A stretch of DNA of 64,000 bases, from contig NZ_NSKC01000002.1 in assembly GCF_002286985.1 (NCBI RefSeq), positions 186,001 through 250,000 on the forward strand. Direction: 5' to 3'. The notes below the pieces were generated by a model. The model did no database searches. It saw nothing but the letters and a program-made list of their open reading frames with translations, and had not been told where the DNA came from. The first letter of the stretch is position 1. Each line of letters opens with the position of its first letter. Source of the DNA: Halorubrum salipaludis (GTDB lineage: Archaea; Halobacteriota; Halobacteria; Halobacteriales; Haloferacaceae). A program made the position numbers and the translations under genes. Positions 1 through 10,154 of the stretch are shown piece after piece.

Positions 1-1
1 C

Positions 2-1450
2 GCGGGGCTGTCGGCCGAGGCGCTCGCGACCCGGATCGACGCCGCCGACTCGGAGTACCTCGTCACCTGCGACGGCTACTACCGCCGGGAGGACGCGTTC
101 AACCAGAAGTCGAAGGCGGACAACGCCCGGCTCCGGGCGGACGCCGACCTCTCGGCGACGGTGGTCGTCGACCGGCTCGGCGACGCGCTCGACGTGACCC
201 TCGGGGACGGCGAACACGAGTACGAGGCGCTCGTGGACGCCCACGACGGGGAGGCGGTCGAGCCGGTCGCGCGCGACGCCACCGACCTGCTCTTCGTGAT
301 GTACACCTCCGGGACCACGGGGCGCCCGAAGGGCGTCGAGCACGCCACCGGCGGCTACCTCTCGCACGTCGCGTGGACGACCCGGAACGTGCTCGACGTG
401 CGCCCCGACGACACCTACTGGTGCGCGGCCGACATCGGCTGGATCACGGGCCACTCCTACGGCGTATACGGCCCTCTCTCCGTCGGGACCACGACCCTCC
501 TCTACGAGGGCTCGCCCGACTACCCCGACCGGGACCGCGTGTGGGACCTGATCGAGCGCAACGCCGTCAGCGTCTTCTACACCTCGCCGACCGCGATCCG
601 CTCGTTCATGAAGTGGGGCGCGGAGTACCCCGAGGCCCACGACCTGTCGTCGATCCGCCTGCTGGGGACGGTCGGCGAGTCGATCACCCCGAAGGCGTGG
701 CGCTGGTACCGCGAGCACGTCGGGGGCGGCGAGGCGCCGATCGTCGACACGTGGTGGCAGACCGAGACGGGCGCCATCTCGCTGGCGACGCTGCCGGGGG
801 TCACGCCGATGAAGCCCGGCAAGGTCGGGCCGCCCCTGCCGGGGATCGACGCGCGCGTCGTCGACGAGGACGGCGAGCCCGTCGACCCCGGCGAGCCTGG
901 CTACCTCACGATCGCCGCCCCGTGGCCGGGGATGCTCCGCGGGCTCCGCGAGGGCGACGAGCGCTACCGGCGAGAGTACTGGCTGGAGGGCGAGGACGGA
1001 TGGCGGTACCGCACCGGCGACGGCGCCACCGTCGACGAGGACGGCTACGTGACCATCCTCGGCCGCGTCGACGACGTGATCAACGTCCGGACCCACCGGT
1101 TCAACACCGCGGAGCTTGAGTCGGCCATCGTCGGGTGCGACGGCGTCACGGAGGCCGCGGTCGTCGGCGACGACGACGGGCGGATCGTCGCGTACGTCAC
1201 GACCCGCGGCGACGTCGACCCGGACGGATCCCTCCGCGAGGAGATCGGAGAGCGGCTGGCGCGGGCGGTCGGCGACGTGGCGCGTCCCGATCGGATCGTG
1301 TTCACGCCGGATCTCCCGAAGACCCGGTCCGGAAAGATCATGCGCCGCCTGCTGGAGGACATCGCGCGGGGCGACGAGTTCGGCGACGTGAGTGCCCTCC
1401 GCAATCCCGAGGTGGTCGGCGAGATCGAGTCGACGGTTCGCAGCGAGTAA
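2..1450 (+). CDS. acs: Acetyl-CoA synthetase (AMP-forming), 3' part of a divergent paralogue
   Basis: The gene enters from before the window; about 482 residues are visible and the reading frame is open from base 2. The protein activates a short-chain acid, normally acetate, with ATP and transfers it to CoA. Visible family motifs are the P-loop-like YTSGTTGRPKG (about 297-336), the DTWWQTETG acyl-pocket motif and the C-terminal PKTRSGKIMRR with the lysine that is acetylated in the family. It is clearly homologous to the complete acs at 3929, but the hinge motif reads NVRTHRFNT instead of NVSGHRLGT. In bacterial Acs this glycine is needed for the CoA half-reaction, so substrate or activity may differ. 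Family assignment is certain; the exact substrate is not. Confidence 0.93.
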   Translation, partial: AGLSAEALATRIDAADSEYLVTCDGYYRREDAFNQKSKADNARLRADADLSATVVVDRLGDALDVTLGDGEHEYEALVDAHDGEAVEPVARDATDLLFVMYTSGTTGRPKGVEHATGGYLSHVAWTTRNVLDVRPDDTYWCAADIGWITGHSYGVYGPLSVGTTTLLYEGSPDYPDRDRVWDLIERNAVSVFYTSPTAIRSFMKWGAEYPEAHDLSSIRLLGTVGESITPKAWRWYREHVGGGEAPIVDTWWQTETGAISLATLPGVTPMKPGKVGPPLPGIDARVVDEDGEPVDPGEPGYLTIAAPWPGMLRGLREGDERYRREYWLEGEDGWRYRTGDGATVDEDGYVTILGRVDDVINVRTHRFNTAELESAIVGCDGVTEAAVVGDDDGRIVAYVTTRGDVDPDGSLREEIGERLARAVGDVARPDRIVFTPDLPKTRSGKIMRRLLEDIARGDEFGDVSALRNPEVVGEIESTVRSE

Positions 1451-1523
1451 CTCATACTGGTTACGTTTCTACGGTTTAGAAATGTCTATGGGTTTCTTAT
1501 TGCTGTAGGCCGTTTGGCGTTCC

Positions 1524-1760
1524 ATGAGCTCTCTCATCTCGCGCACGCCGCTCCATGCGCGGAAGCGAGCGCTCGCCAAAACCCTCTGCTACCGGGCGCT
1601 CATGGTGGCGATCACCGTTCTGGTGGCGTGGGTCGTCGTCGGCGACGTCAGCGACGCCGTGAACATCGGGCTGGTCGCCAACGTGGTGAAGACAATAACC
1701 TACTACAGTTACGAGCGACTGTGGGACCGCGTCTCGTGGGGCGTCGCCGACCGGGCCTGA
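1524..1760 (+). CDS. DUF2061 small membrane protein
   Basis: 78 residues with the features of the DUF2061 family: a basic N-terminus (HARKRALAKTLCYRAL), one strong hydrophobic segment (about residues 27-40), and the C-terminal motif KTITYYSYERLWDRVSWG, which corresponds to the family's YYxHERxW signature. Function is unknown; members are short inner-membrane proteins, some fused to sulfate-assimilation enzymes in bacteria. A TATA-like element (ttcttatt, 1493-1500) lies 24-31 nt before the ATG, supporting this start and an own leaderless transcript. It sits between the two acs genes, with no other obvious functional tie. Confidence 0.82.
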   Translation: MSSLISRTPLHARKRALAKTLCYRALMVAITVLVAWVVVGDVSDAVNIGLVANVVKTITYYSYERLWDRVSWGVADRA

Positions 1761-2015
1761 TCCGGGGAACTCGGAGAGCCGCCGAGGCGATCCGGATCGA
1801 GTGTCCCGACACGGACAACGGTCCCGTTTCGATCGTTATTTCGGAACTCAATCTATAAGCGAAACGTATTCTCGACGTGTCGCGCCCACTGAGGCTCGAA
1901 TCGGCGACTGCGAGCGGACGGCGAGTTCGGGAACGGAAGAGAACGGCTGAATATCCGATATCGAACGGCAACAGGGGAAAGACTTACTTCGCTTTTCTGA
2001 GTGTACGCGAAACGA

Positions 2016-3818
2016 ATGGCCGACGGACTGGACGACGAGGCGTACGAGGCGCTCGTGACCGCGGCGGAGACGTACCGCGCCGCGCTGACCGTCCGCCTCG
2101 CCGGTGAGGCCGGCCTCCGGACCGGCGAGATCACGCGCGTCGCCCCGCGTCACCTCCGGGAGCCGGAGGGCGACGCGGACCTCTCCGTGCTCGCGGTCCC
2201 GTCCGACGACGCGGCGACGGGTGTGGAGGCGGGTGCAGACGACGGCTCCGAGTCGGAGGCCGCGGCGCGTGACGGGAGCCCGATCGACCGCGAGACGGCA
2301 GTTCCGGCGTCGCTGGCGGCGGAGCTGCGGCGGTACGCCGAGAGCGCCGACCTCGGGGAGTCGGAGCCGTTCGTCGACGTGTCGCCCCGCCGCGTCCAGA
2401 TGATCGTGAGCGAGACCGCGGAGCGCGCGGCGGCGCGGACCGACGGCCTCGTCGACCCCGGGGTTACCCCGCGGGACCTGCGGCGGACCTTCGCGCGGCG
2501 GCTCCTCGTCGACCGCGGCGTCGACCCCCACGCCGTCCGCGAGGCCGGGGGCTGGGAGACGATGGCGACGCTCGACGGCTACCTCGGACCGCTCGACGGG
2601 GAGGCGATCGCCGAGGCGTTCGGCGGCGACGGTGTCGGTTCGCCGGACGGATCGGGGGCGATGACGGCGCCGACCGCGCTCGGCGGGTTCGAGGCGCTCG
2701 CGGACCGCGAGGGGCGGGAGGACCCCCTCGCGGCGGTCCCGGACGGGGTCGTCGAGGCCGACCGCTGGGCCGAGTCGTGGGTCGTTCGCAGGGCGGGCGA
2801 CCGCGACCGCGTCGAGATCGCGGGCGCGGCCGGCGTCGGTCGGGAGGCGCTCCGCGACCGCGGCGCGACCGCCGAGGGCCCGTGGCGGGACGCGGTCGCG
2901 GAGGGGGAGCCGGTCGCGACCGAGGGGGCGACCGCGACCGCGGGGCGGCCGGCGATCGCGGTCCCCGTTCGGTACCGCGACGTGACCCACGGCGCGCTGT
3001 GCGTCGTCGCCGGCGGAGACGCTCCGATTTCCCCCGTCTCGTCGGCGGAGCGGCGTGAGATCGCGGCGCTCGGTCAGTGCCTCGGATGGGCGGTGACCGC
3101 GGGGCGCTGGCGCGACCTGCTCCACTCCGACGCGGTGACCGAGGTGGAGTTCCACACCGGCGACGAGGGGGCGTTCCTCGCCCGCGCGAGCGCGGCGCTC
3201 GGCTGCCGGATCGGGCTGGCCTCGACGGTGGCGGTCGACGACGACGCCTCCCGCTTCTACCTCTCGGTCGAGGGCGCGCGGCCGCAGGCGCTCGCCGACG
3301 TGATCGCCGGCGCGTCCGGCGTCTCCGACCTCCGCGTGATCGAGACCCGCGAGGACGGCTGCGACGTGTCAGCGCGCGTGGCGGGCGGGTCCGCGGTCCG
3401 GACGCTCACCGAACACGGCGCGACCGTCCGCGACGCGACCGCCGAGGACGGGCGAGTCCGGGTCGTCGCCGACCTCCCGGAGGGGGCCGACGTCCGCCCC
3501 GTCGCCGACGGGTTCCGAGACGCCTTCGCCGACGCGCGGCTCGCGAGCAAGGAGTCGGTGCCGCGGTCGCCCCGGAGCGAGGACTCGCTGCGGGAGGGCG
3601 TCGCCGACCGGTTCACCGACAGGCAGTGGGCGGCGCTGTCGGCCGCGTACCACGGCGGCTACTTCGACTGGCCGCGGGGGAGCACCGCCGAGGAGGTCGC
3701 CGACGCCATGGACGTCTCCTCCCCGACGTTCCACAACCACCTCCGGAAGGCACAGCGCAGGCTGCTCGACGAGCTCTTCGAAGACGGTCGTCGGACGCGG
3801 CGCCCCGATCGGGAGTGA
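2016..3818 (+). CDS. Bat-type HTH transcriptional regulator with N-terminal tyrosine-integrase-like domain
   Basis: 600 residues. The C-terminus (about 525-595) is the archaeal bacterio-opsin-activator-type HTH (HTH_10), recognisable from FTDRQWAALSAAYHGGYFDWPRGSTAEE followed by a recognition helix and an amphipathic end (split here: FTDRQWAALSAAYHGGYF, then DWPRGSTAEE). The middle holds a GAF-like sensor region (about 220-370) and the Bat-associated domain before the HTH. Residues 1-205 resemble the catalytic domain of tyrosine recombinases: GLRTGE with Arg35, PRDLRRTFA with Arg156, GGW with Trp180 and DGY with Tyr189, but the active-site His of HxxR is Arg153, so recombination is doubtful. 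The ATG at 2016 is preferred over an in-frame GTG at 2001. Position between two acs genes suggests control of acetate metabolism; this is inference. Confidence 0.82.
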   Translation: MADGLDDEAYEALVTAAETYRAALTVRLAGEAGLRTGEITRVAPRHLREPEGDADLSVLAVPSDDAATGVEAGADDGSESEAAARDGSPIDRETAVPASLAAELRRYAESADLGESEPFVDVSPRRVQMIVSETAERAAARTDGLVDPGVTPRDLRRTFARRLLVDRGVDPHAVREAGGWETMATLDGYLGPLDGEAIAEAFGGDGVGSPDGSGAMTAPTALGGFEALADREGREDPLAAVPDGVVEADRWAESWVVRRAGDRDRVEIAGAAGVGREALRDRGATAEGPWRDAVAEGEPVATEGATATAGRPAIAVPVRYRDVTHGALCVVAGGDAPISPVSSAERREIAALGQCLGWAVTAGRWRDLLHSDAVTEVEFHTGDEGAFLARASAALGCRIGLASTVAVDDDASRFYLSVEGARPQALADVIAGASGVSDLRVIETREDGCDVSARVAGGSAVRTLTEHGATVRDATAEDGRVRVVADLPEGADVRPVADGFRDAFADARLASKESVPRSPRSEDSLREGVADRFTDRQWAALSAAYHGGYFDWPRGSTAEEVADAMDVSSPTFHNHLRKAQRRLLDELFEDGRRTRRPDRE

Positions 3819-3893
3819 ATCGGCTCCGAGGCGGTCGGAGCGTTCCGAATTACACCGCGTATCTATAACGATTTTTCGTATTTAGCGCCAGCG

Positions 3894-3900
3894 TTTATAT
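3894..3900 (+). promoter_or_regulatory. TATA box of acs
   Basis: tttatat lies 29-35 nt before the ATG at 3929, the spacing of a leaderless haloarchaeal promoter. It overlaps the upstream in-frame ATG at 3899, which argues against that start. Confidence 0.6.
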
Positions 3901-3928
3901 GCTGAGATCGGTTGGGTATGCCCGTACC

Positions 3929-5923
<1,995 letters not shown>

Positions 5924-6031
5924 CCGGCACACCACCGTTTTCGAGACACCAGACGACGACGCGTTCGACACCGCAGACAACTATCACGAAAAAACCGCAC
6001 AAACGAACCATGTCAATACACACCACAACAC

Positions 6032-6514
6032 ATGACAGACAATAGCTCACGAAACTCGGACGGCGCGGTCACCGATGGTGGCAGCGTAGCCGACGATGCA
6101 GCCACCGACGGGGGGCGCGCAGCGGACGACGCGGCCACCGACGGCGGCGTCGCCGCGACCGGCGCGGCACAGGCGCACAACGACACCGACTACCTCGGCG
6201 CGGAGGTGAACATCCTGAATCCGAGCACGCCGTACATGCGCGATCACCTCCGCATCGTCTGGGCCGGGTTCGCGGTCTGGGTCCTCGCGGTGTGGGGACC
6301 GGTAACGCTGACGCGGCTCGCGCCCGATACGATGACGTCGACGATGCCGATCCTCGGGTTCCCGATCCACTACTTCCTCGTGGCGTTCGGCGCGCCGACC
6401 AGCGCGCTAATCTTAGCGTTCTGGTACTCGCGCAAGCGGGACGCGCTCGACGACAAGTACGGTATCGATCACGGCGCCGCTGACGTCGCGGCCGACGGAG
6501 GGACCGACGAATGA
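6032..6514 (+). CDS. Sodium/solute symporter small subunit (DUF4212)
   Basis: 160 residues. Residues about 58-150 match the DUF4212 family: a conserved cytosolic lead-in (LNPSTPYMRDHLRIVW) followed by two transmembrane segments and a charged tail (YSRKRDALDDKYG). These small proteins are encoded directly before a large SSS-family symporter and are taken as its small subunit. The N-terminal 55 residues are low complexity, acidic, and built on TDGG and DDAA repeats. The stop overlaps the start of the large-subunit gene by 4 bp (ATGA), so the two are translationally coupled. Confidence 0.87.
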   Translation: MTDNSSRNSDGAVTDGGSVADDAATDGGRAADDAATDGGVAATGAAQAHNDTDYLGAEVNILNPSTPYMRDHLRIVWAGFAVWVLAVWGPVTLTRLAPDTMTSTMPILGFPIHYFLVAFGAPTSALILAFWYSRKRDALDDKYGIDHGAADVAADGGTDE

Positions 6515-8277
6515 CGGCGAGTTCAATCCTCCTCCAGAGTGACCTCCTTCCGGAGGCCCTCGACATCTCGTTCAAGGCCGCCCCGGCGCTCCTCGTGCTC
6601 GGGATGCTGGCGCTGTTCCTCACCATCGGCTTCGTCTTCCGCGTGGCCGACACGGACGACATGTGGGTCGCCGGTCGGTCCATCGGGAACGTCGAGAACG
6701 GGATGGCGATCGGGGCCAACTGGATGTCGGCCGCGTCCTATCTCGGGATGGCGGCGTCGATCGCGCTGGCGGGGTTCTACGGACTGGTGTTCGTCGTCGG
6801 CTGGACGACGGGTTACTTCATCCTGCTCATCTTCCTCGCCGCGCAGCTGCGCCGGTTCGGGAAGTACACGGCGCCGGACTTCGTCGGCGACCGCTTCAAC
6901 TCCGACACCGCGCGCGCCATCGCGGCGGTGACGACGTTCCTCATCGGCTTCGTCTACGCCATCGGGCAGGCGAAGGGGATGGCCTTGGTCGGCCTGTACA
7001 TCTTCGGTGACTACGGCGGCCTCATCCCCGGCTTAGACGGGTACCAGGTGATGGTCGTCGCCATGATGGTCGTCACCGTCGGCTACCTGACGCTGTCCGG
7101 CATGCTGGGCGCCACGAAGAACCAGGCGGTCCAGTATGTCATCCTCATCCTCGCGTTCGTCGTCGGGCTGTTCGTCGTCGGATACACCAACGGCTACTCC
7201 ACGGTGCTGCCGCAGCTCGAGTACGGGATGCTGATCAGCGAGCTCGGCGGCGAGTTCTCCGAGCCGTTCGCGTCCTCGAGCTACTACCTCTGGGTCGCCA
7301 CGACGTTCTCGCTGATCGTCGGCACCTGCGGGCTGCCGCACGTCCTCGTCCGGTTCTACACGGTCGAGAGCGAACGGACGGCCCGCTGGTCGACGGTCTG
7401 GGGGCTGTTCTTCATCTGTATCCTCTACTGGAGCGCCCCGGCCTTCGCGGCGTTCGGGACCGACCTGTACACCCAGAACGTCGGCGCCACCTACGGCGAT
7501 CCCGGCATGTCTGGCGCGGCCAGCGAGGTCATCGTCGTGCTGGCGGCGCAGCTGTCCGGGCTGCCCGAGTGGTTCGTCGGCATCGTCGCGGCGGGCGGTA
7601 TCGCCGCGGCCATCGCGACGGTCGCCGGGCTGTTCATCGCCGGCTCGTCGGCGATCAGCCACGACATCTACACCAACATCATCAACGAGGACGCGACGCA
7701 GCGCCAGCAGATCCTCGTCGGCCGCCTCTCGATCGTCGCGCTCGGCGCGCTGACCACGCTGGCCGCGCTCAACCCCGCGTCGTCGATCGCGGCGCTCGTG
7801 GGCTACGCGTTCTCGCTCGCCGGCTCCGTGCTGTTCCCGATGTTCTTCCTCGGCATGTGGTGGGAGAACGCCAACCGGCAGGGGGCGCTGGCCGGCATGA
7901 CGACCGGGCTCACGCTCTGGTCCATCCCGATGATCAACCAGATCGTCCCGACGTACATCAGTTCGCTCGAGGCGCCGCTGTCGGCCGGGCTCGCGACCTG
8001 GATGCCCGCCATCGGCTCGGCGCTCATCACGCTCCCGGTCGTGTTCGTCGTCACCATCGTCGTCTCGATGGCGACCGACGAGCCGTCGCTCGAGACGAAG
8101 CGGATCGTCCGGCAGTGCCACAGCCCCGAGCCGATGGGGCAACAGGAGACCGCCGAGGACGTCGTCGCCGCGGACGGCGGCGAGGACGTCGCGACCGACG
8201 GCGGCCGCACGGTCGACGACGCGGCCGCAGACGGTGACCGCGCAGTCGACGAAGACGCCACGGAGGAGGCGGAGTAA
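6511..8277 (+). CDS. Sodium:solute symporter large subunit, probable acetate permease
   Basis: 588 residues with about 13 predicted membrane helices, typical of the SSS (sodium/solute symporter) family; the lead-in WVAGRSIGNVENGMAIGANW and the segment following it match the ActP/VC_2705-type branch that works with a DUF4212 partner. It should import a monocarboxylate such as acetate or pyruvate with Na+. Proximity to acs supports acetate. The cytosolic C-terminus (after about residue 530) is acidic low complexity and repeats the DGG and ATDGGR-type motif seen at the N-terminus of the small subunit. A universal stress protein follows 2 bp later, so the run 6032-8741 is one operon. Confidence 0.88.
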   Translation: MTASSILLQSDLLPEALDISFKAAPALLVLGMLALFLTIGFVFRVADTDDMWVAGRSIGNVENGMAIGANWMSAASYLGMAASIALAGFYGLVFVVGWTTGYFILLIFLAAQLRRFGKYTAPDFVGDRFNSDTARAIAAVTTFLIGFVYAIGQAKGMALVGLYIFGDYGGLIPGLDGYQVMVVAMMVVTVGYLTLSGMLGATKNQAVQYVILILAFVVGLFVVGYTNGYSTVLPQLEYGMLISELGGEFSEPFASSSYYLWVATTFSLIVGTCGLPHVLVRFYTVESERTARWSTVWGLFFICILYWSAPAFAAFGTDLYTQNVGATYGDPGMSGAASEVIVVLAAQLSGLPEWFVGIVAAGGIAAAIATVAGLFIAGSSAISHDIYTNIINEDATQRQQILVGRLSIVALGALTTLAALNPASSIAALVGYAFSLAGSVLFPMFFLGMWWENANRQGALAGMTTGLTLWSIPMINQIVPTYISSLEAPLSAGLATWMPAIGSALITLPVVFVVTIVVSMATDEPSLETKRIVRQCHSPEPMGQQETAEDVVAADGGEDVATDGGRTVDDAAADGDRAVDEDATEEAE

Positions 8278-8279
8278 TC

Positions 8280-8741
8280 ATGTACGAACGCATTCTCGTA
8301 CCCACGGACGGAAGCGACGTCGCGGAGTCCGCCGTCGACCACGCGCTCGACCTCGCGGAGAAGTACGACGCCGAGGTCCACGCGCTGTACGTGGTCGACA
8401 TCGACTCCGTGAACTTCAGCCTCGGAACCGAACAGGTCGACCGGCTCAAGCAGGGCCGGTTCGACGAGATGGGAGAACTGAAAGACCGGGCGGACGAGGC
8501 GACCGGCGTGGTCGCCGGGCAGGGCGCCGAGCGGGGCGTCGACGTCGTCGAACACGTCTCCGGCGGTCGGCCGCACAAGGTGATCGGCGACTACGCCGAG
8601 GACCACGACATCGACCTCATCGTGATGGGGAGCCACGGGCGCGCTGGCGTCCGCCGCGCGCTCCTCGGGAGCGTCACCGAACGGACGCTGCGGTCGACGC
8701 ACGTGCCCGTCCTCGTCGTCGACTACCTCGAAGAGGACTGA
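8280..8741 (+). CDS. Universal stress protein (UspA family)
   Basis: 153 residues, a single Usp domain: the N-terminal strand MYERILVPTDGS and the ATP-binding motif GSHGRAGVRRALLGS (G-x2-G-x9-G-S) near the C-terminus, so it belongs to the ATP-binding type. Cytoplasmic. It begins 2 bp after the symporter stop and is most likely co-transcribed; Usp genes are commonly paired with transporters in haloarchaea, where a regulatory role is assumed but not proven. Confidence 0.93.
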   Translation: MYERILVPTDGSDVAESAVDHALDLAEKYDAEVHALYVVDIDSVNFSLGTEQVDRLKQGRFDEMGELKDRADEATGVVAGQGAERGVDVVEHVSGGRPHKVIGDYAEDHDIDLIVMGSHGRAGVRRALLGSVTERTLRSTHVPVLVVDYLEED

Positions 8742-8897
8742 CGCGGCGCGGTTCCGCCTCTCTCCGCTTTCGCTGCGAAGTACCAGCCGACCAGCCGACC
8801 AACCGAGACGCCTTCCTCCGCCCCTCGCGTCTGCGACGGGCGGGACCGACCCGGTCGGTTCCGGAACACCGACGTAGCCAGCCACACACGCCCACCC

Positions 8898-9167
8898 ATG
8901 ACCGACGCGAACGACACGGACTACGCGAACGACTCGGAGCCCGACGAGACGGTCGCCGACCGCCTCCGGAGACACGTCAGCGAGAACCGAGGTGGGATGC
9001 TCTACGACCTCGCGTTCGCGGTCGTGTGGGTGACGACCGTCTCGCTTCTGTACGACTTCCTGTTCTCGAACTCCCCGCGGTGGGTGCTGTACATGTTCAT
9101 GCTCGCCGGGATCCCGGCGTATTTCGGGTTCTTCATCTCGCTGGAGATGGCGCGGAAACAGGGGTAA
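8898..9167 (+). CDS. Small haloarchaeal membrane protein, function unknown
   Basis: 89 residues: an acidic N-terminus of about 35 residues, then two hydrophobic segments (about 36-53 and 60-80) separated by a short FSNSPRW loop and ending in a short basic tail (EMARKQG). Not assigned to a functional family. It is monocistronic, about 155 bp after the usp gene and before the cold-shock gene. Codon use matches its neighbours, which supports that it is real. Confidence 0.7.
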   Translation: MTDANDTDYANDSEPDETVADRLRRHVSENRGGMLYDLAFAVVWVTTVSLLYDFLFSNSPRWVLYMFMLAGIPAYFGFFISLEMARKQG

Positions 9168-9224
9168 TCCGAGGGTTCCGGGCCGCGTATCCGGAATTTA
9201 CGTCCGATTCCGGCGGCACACAAC

Positions 9225-9230
9225 ACTTAT
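9225..9230 (+). promoter_or_regulatory. TATA box of the cold-shock gene
   Basis: acttat lies 29-34 nt before the ATG at 9259 and overlaps an in-frame upstream ATG at 9229. This favours 9259 as the translation start. Confidence 0.55.
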
Positions 9231-9258
9231 GACGCAGTCGGGAGTGTGTCCAGACGCG

Positions 9259-9453
9259 ATGGCGACAGGCAAGGTCGACTTCTTCAACGACACCGGCGGC
9301 TACGGATTCATCGAGACTGACGACGCTGACGAGGACGTGTTCTTCCACATGGAAGACGTCGGCGGCCCGGACCTCGAGGAGGGACAGGAGGTAGAGTTCG
9401 AGATCGAGGAGGCGGACAAGGGTCCGCGCGCGAAGAACCTCACTCGGCTGTAA
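9259..9453 (+). CDS. cspA: Cold-shock domain protein
   Basis: 64 residues, a single cold-shock (OB-fold) domain. RNP1-like GGYGFIETDD and RNP2-like DVFFHMEDV motifs are intact and the protein starts with the typical MATGKVDFFND. It binds single-stranded RNA or DNA and probably acts as an RNA chaperone. An upstream in-frame ATG at 9229 would add ten residues not found in the family and lies in the TATA element, so 9259 is used. Monocistronic. Confidence 0.93.
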   Translation: MATGKVDFFNDTGGYGFIETDDADEDVFFHMEDVGGPDLEEGQEVEFEIEEADKGPRAKNLTRL

Positions 9454-9570
9454 CTCGTTCGGCAGCATCCGCTACCGGCGACATCGGACAGCTCTCGAAA
9501 CGCGTCTCGCGTATATGACACGCCCCAGCGGCGGCGCCGGTATTTTGACCGTCGAGCGGGGACCTCCGAC

Positions 9571-10140
9571 ATGGACGCCGCCGACCTCGACAGCGCCGAC
9601 CTCGACAGCGCCGACCTCGACGCGTTCGTCTCCGAGCATCTCGATCGGTACGCGGAGACGCAGGGCGTCCTGCCCGAGCGGCTCGACGAGTTCGGCGAGA
9701 CGTACCGGTCGCAGGGGTACCTGACGCGCGACCAGCTGTACGAGATCGCCTACGAGTCGTCGACGCGGAGCGCGTACCACGTCGAGAAGAACCCCGAGGC
9801 CCGCTGCCGAGAGGTGACTCGCAACGCCCGGACGGTCGACGGCGACTTCTCGGCGATCCAGCTGATTACCGGCCTCTCGGGGTTCAAGGCGCCGACCGCG
9901 TCGTGCGTGCTGGCCGCGCTCGACGGCGACCGTCACGCCGTCGTCGACACCCGCGTGTGGGCCTCGCTGGAGCGGCTGGGCTACCTCGACCGGCGGAAGG
10001 AGTCGTTCGACGCCGCCGACTACGTCGCGATGATCGGTCCGATCCGCGAGATCGCCGACCGGACCGGTCATCGGGCGGTCGACGTGGGATACGCGCTGTT
10101 CGCCCACGACGACCGCGTGCGGGAGGGAACGTTACACTAG
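9571..10140 (+). CDS. HhH-GPD-like protein, possible DNA-repair role
   Basis: 189 residues. Residues about 90-135 read ITGLSGFKAPTASCVLAAL followed by VVDTRVWASLERLGY, which resembles the helix-hairpin-helix and catalytic-Asp segment of HhH-GPD base-excision glycosylases. The position that is Lys in bifunctional enzymes is Pro, and no Fe-S cysteine cluster is present. An enzymatic function is therefore only a suggestion. The N-terminus has a tandem pentapeptide (ADLDS), see the repeat entry. A TATA-like element (tattttga, 9540-9547) precedes the ATG by 24-31 nt. Confidence 0.72.
   Translation: MDAADLDSADLDSADLDAFVSEHLDRYAETQGVLPERLDEFGETYRSQGYLTRDQLYEIAYESSTRSAYHVEKNPEARCREVTRNARTVDGDFSAIQLITGLSGFKAPTASCVLAALDGDRHAVVDTRVWASLERLGYLDRRKESFDAADYVAMIGPIREIADRTGHRAVDVGYALFAHDDRVREGTLH
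9580..9621 (+). repeat. 15-bp tandem repeat in coding sequence, 2.8 copies
   Basis: Copies at 9580-9594 and 9595-9609 are identical and a third (9610-9621) lacks the last codon. They encode ADLDS-ADLDS-ADLD at the N-terminus of the HhH-like protein. The in-frame 15-bp unit looks like replication slippage. Confidence 0.9.
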
Positions 10141-10154
10141 CGCGGGCCGCCGAC

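Noticed and set aside
3899-3928. Upstream ATG start for acs
   Set aside because: It overlaps the TATA box tttatat, and 3929 has the correct spacing.
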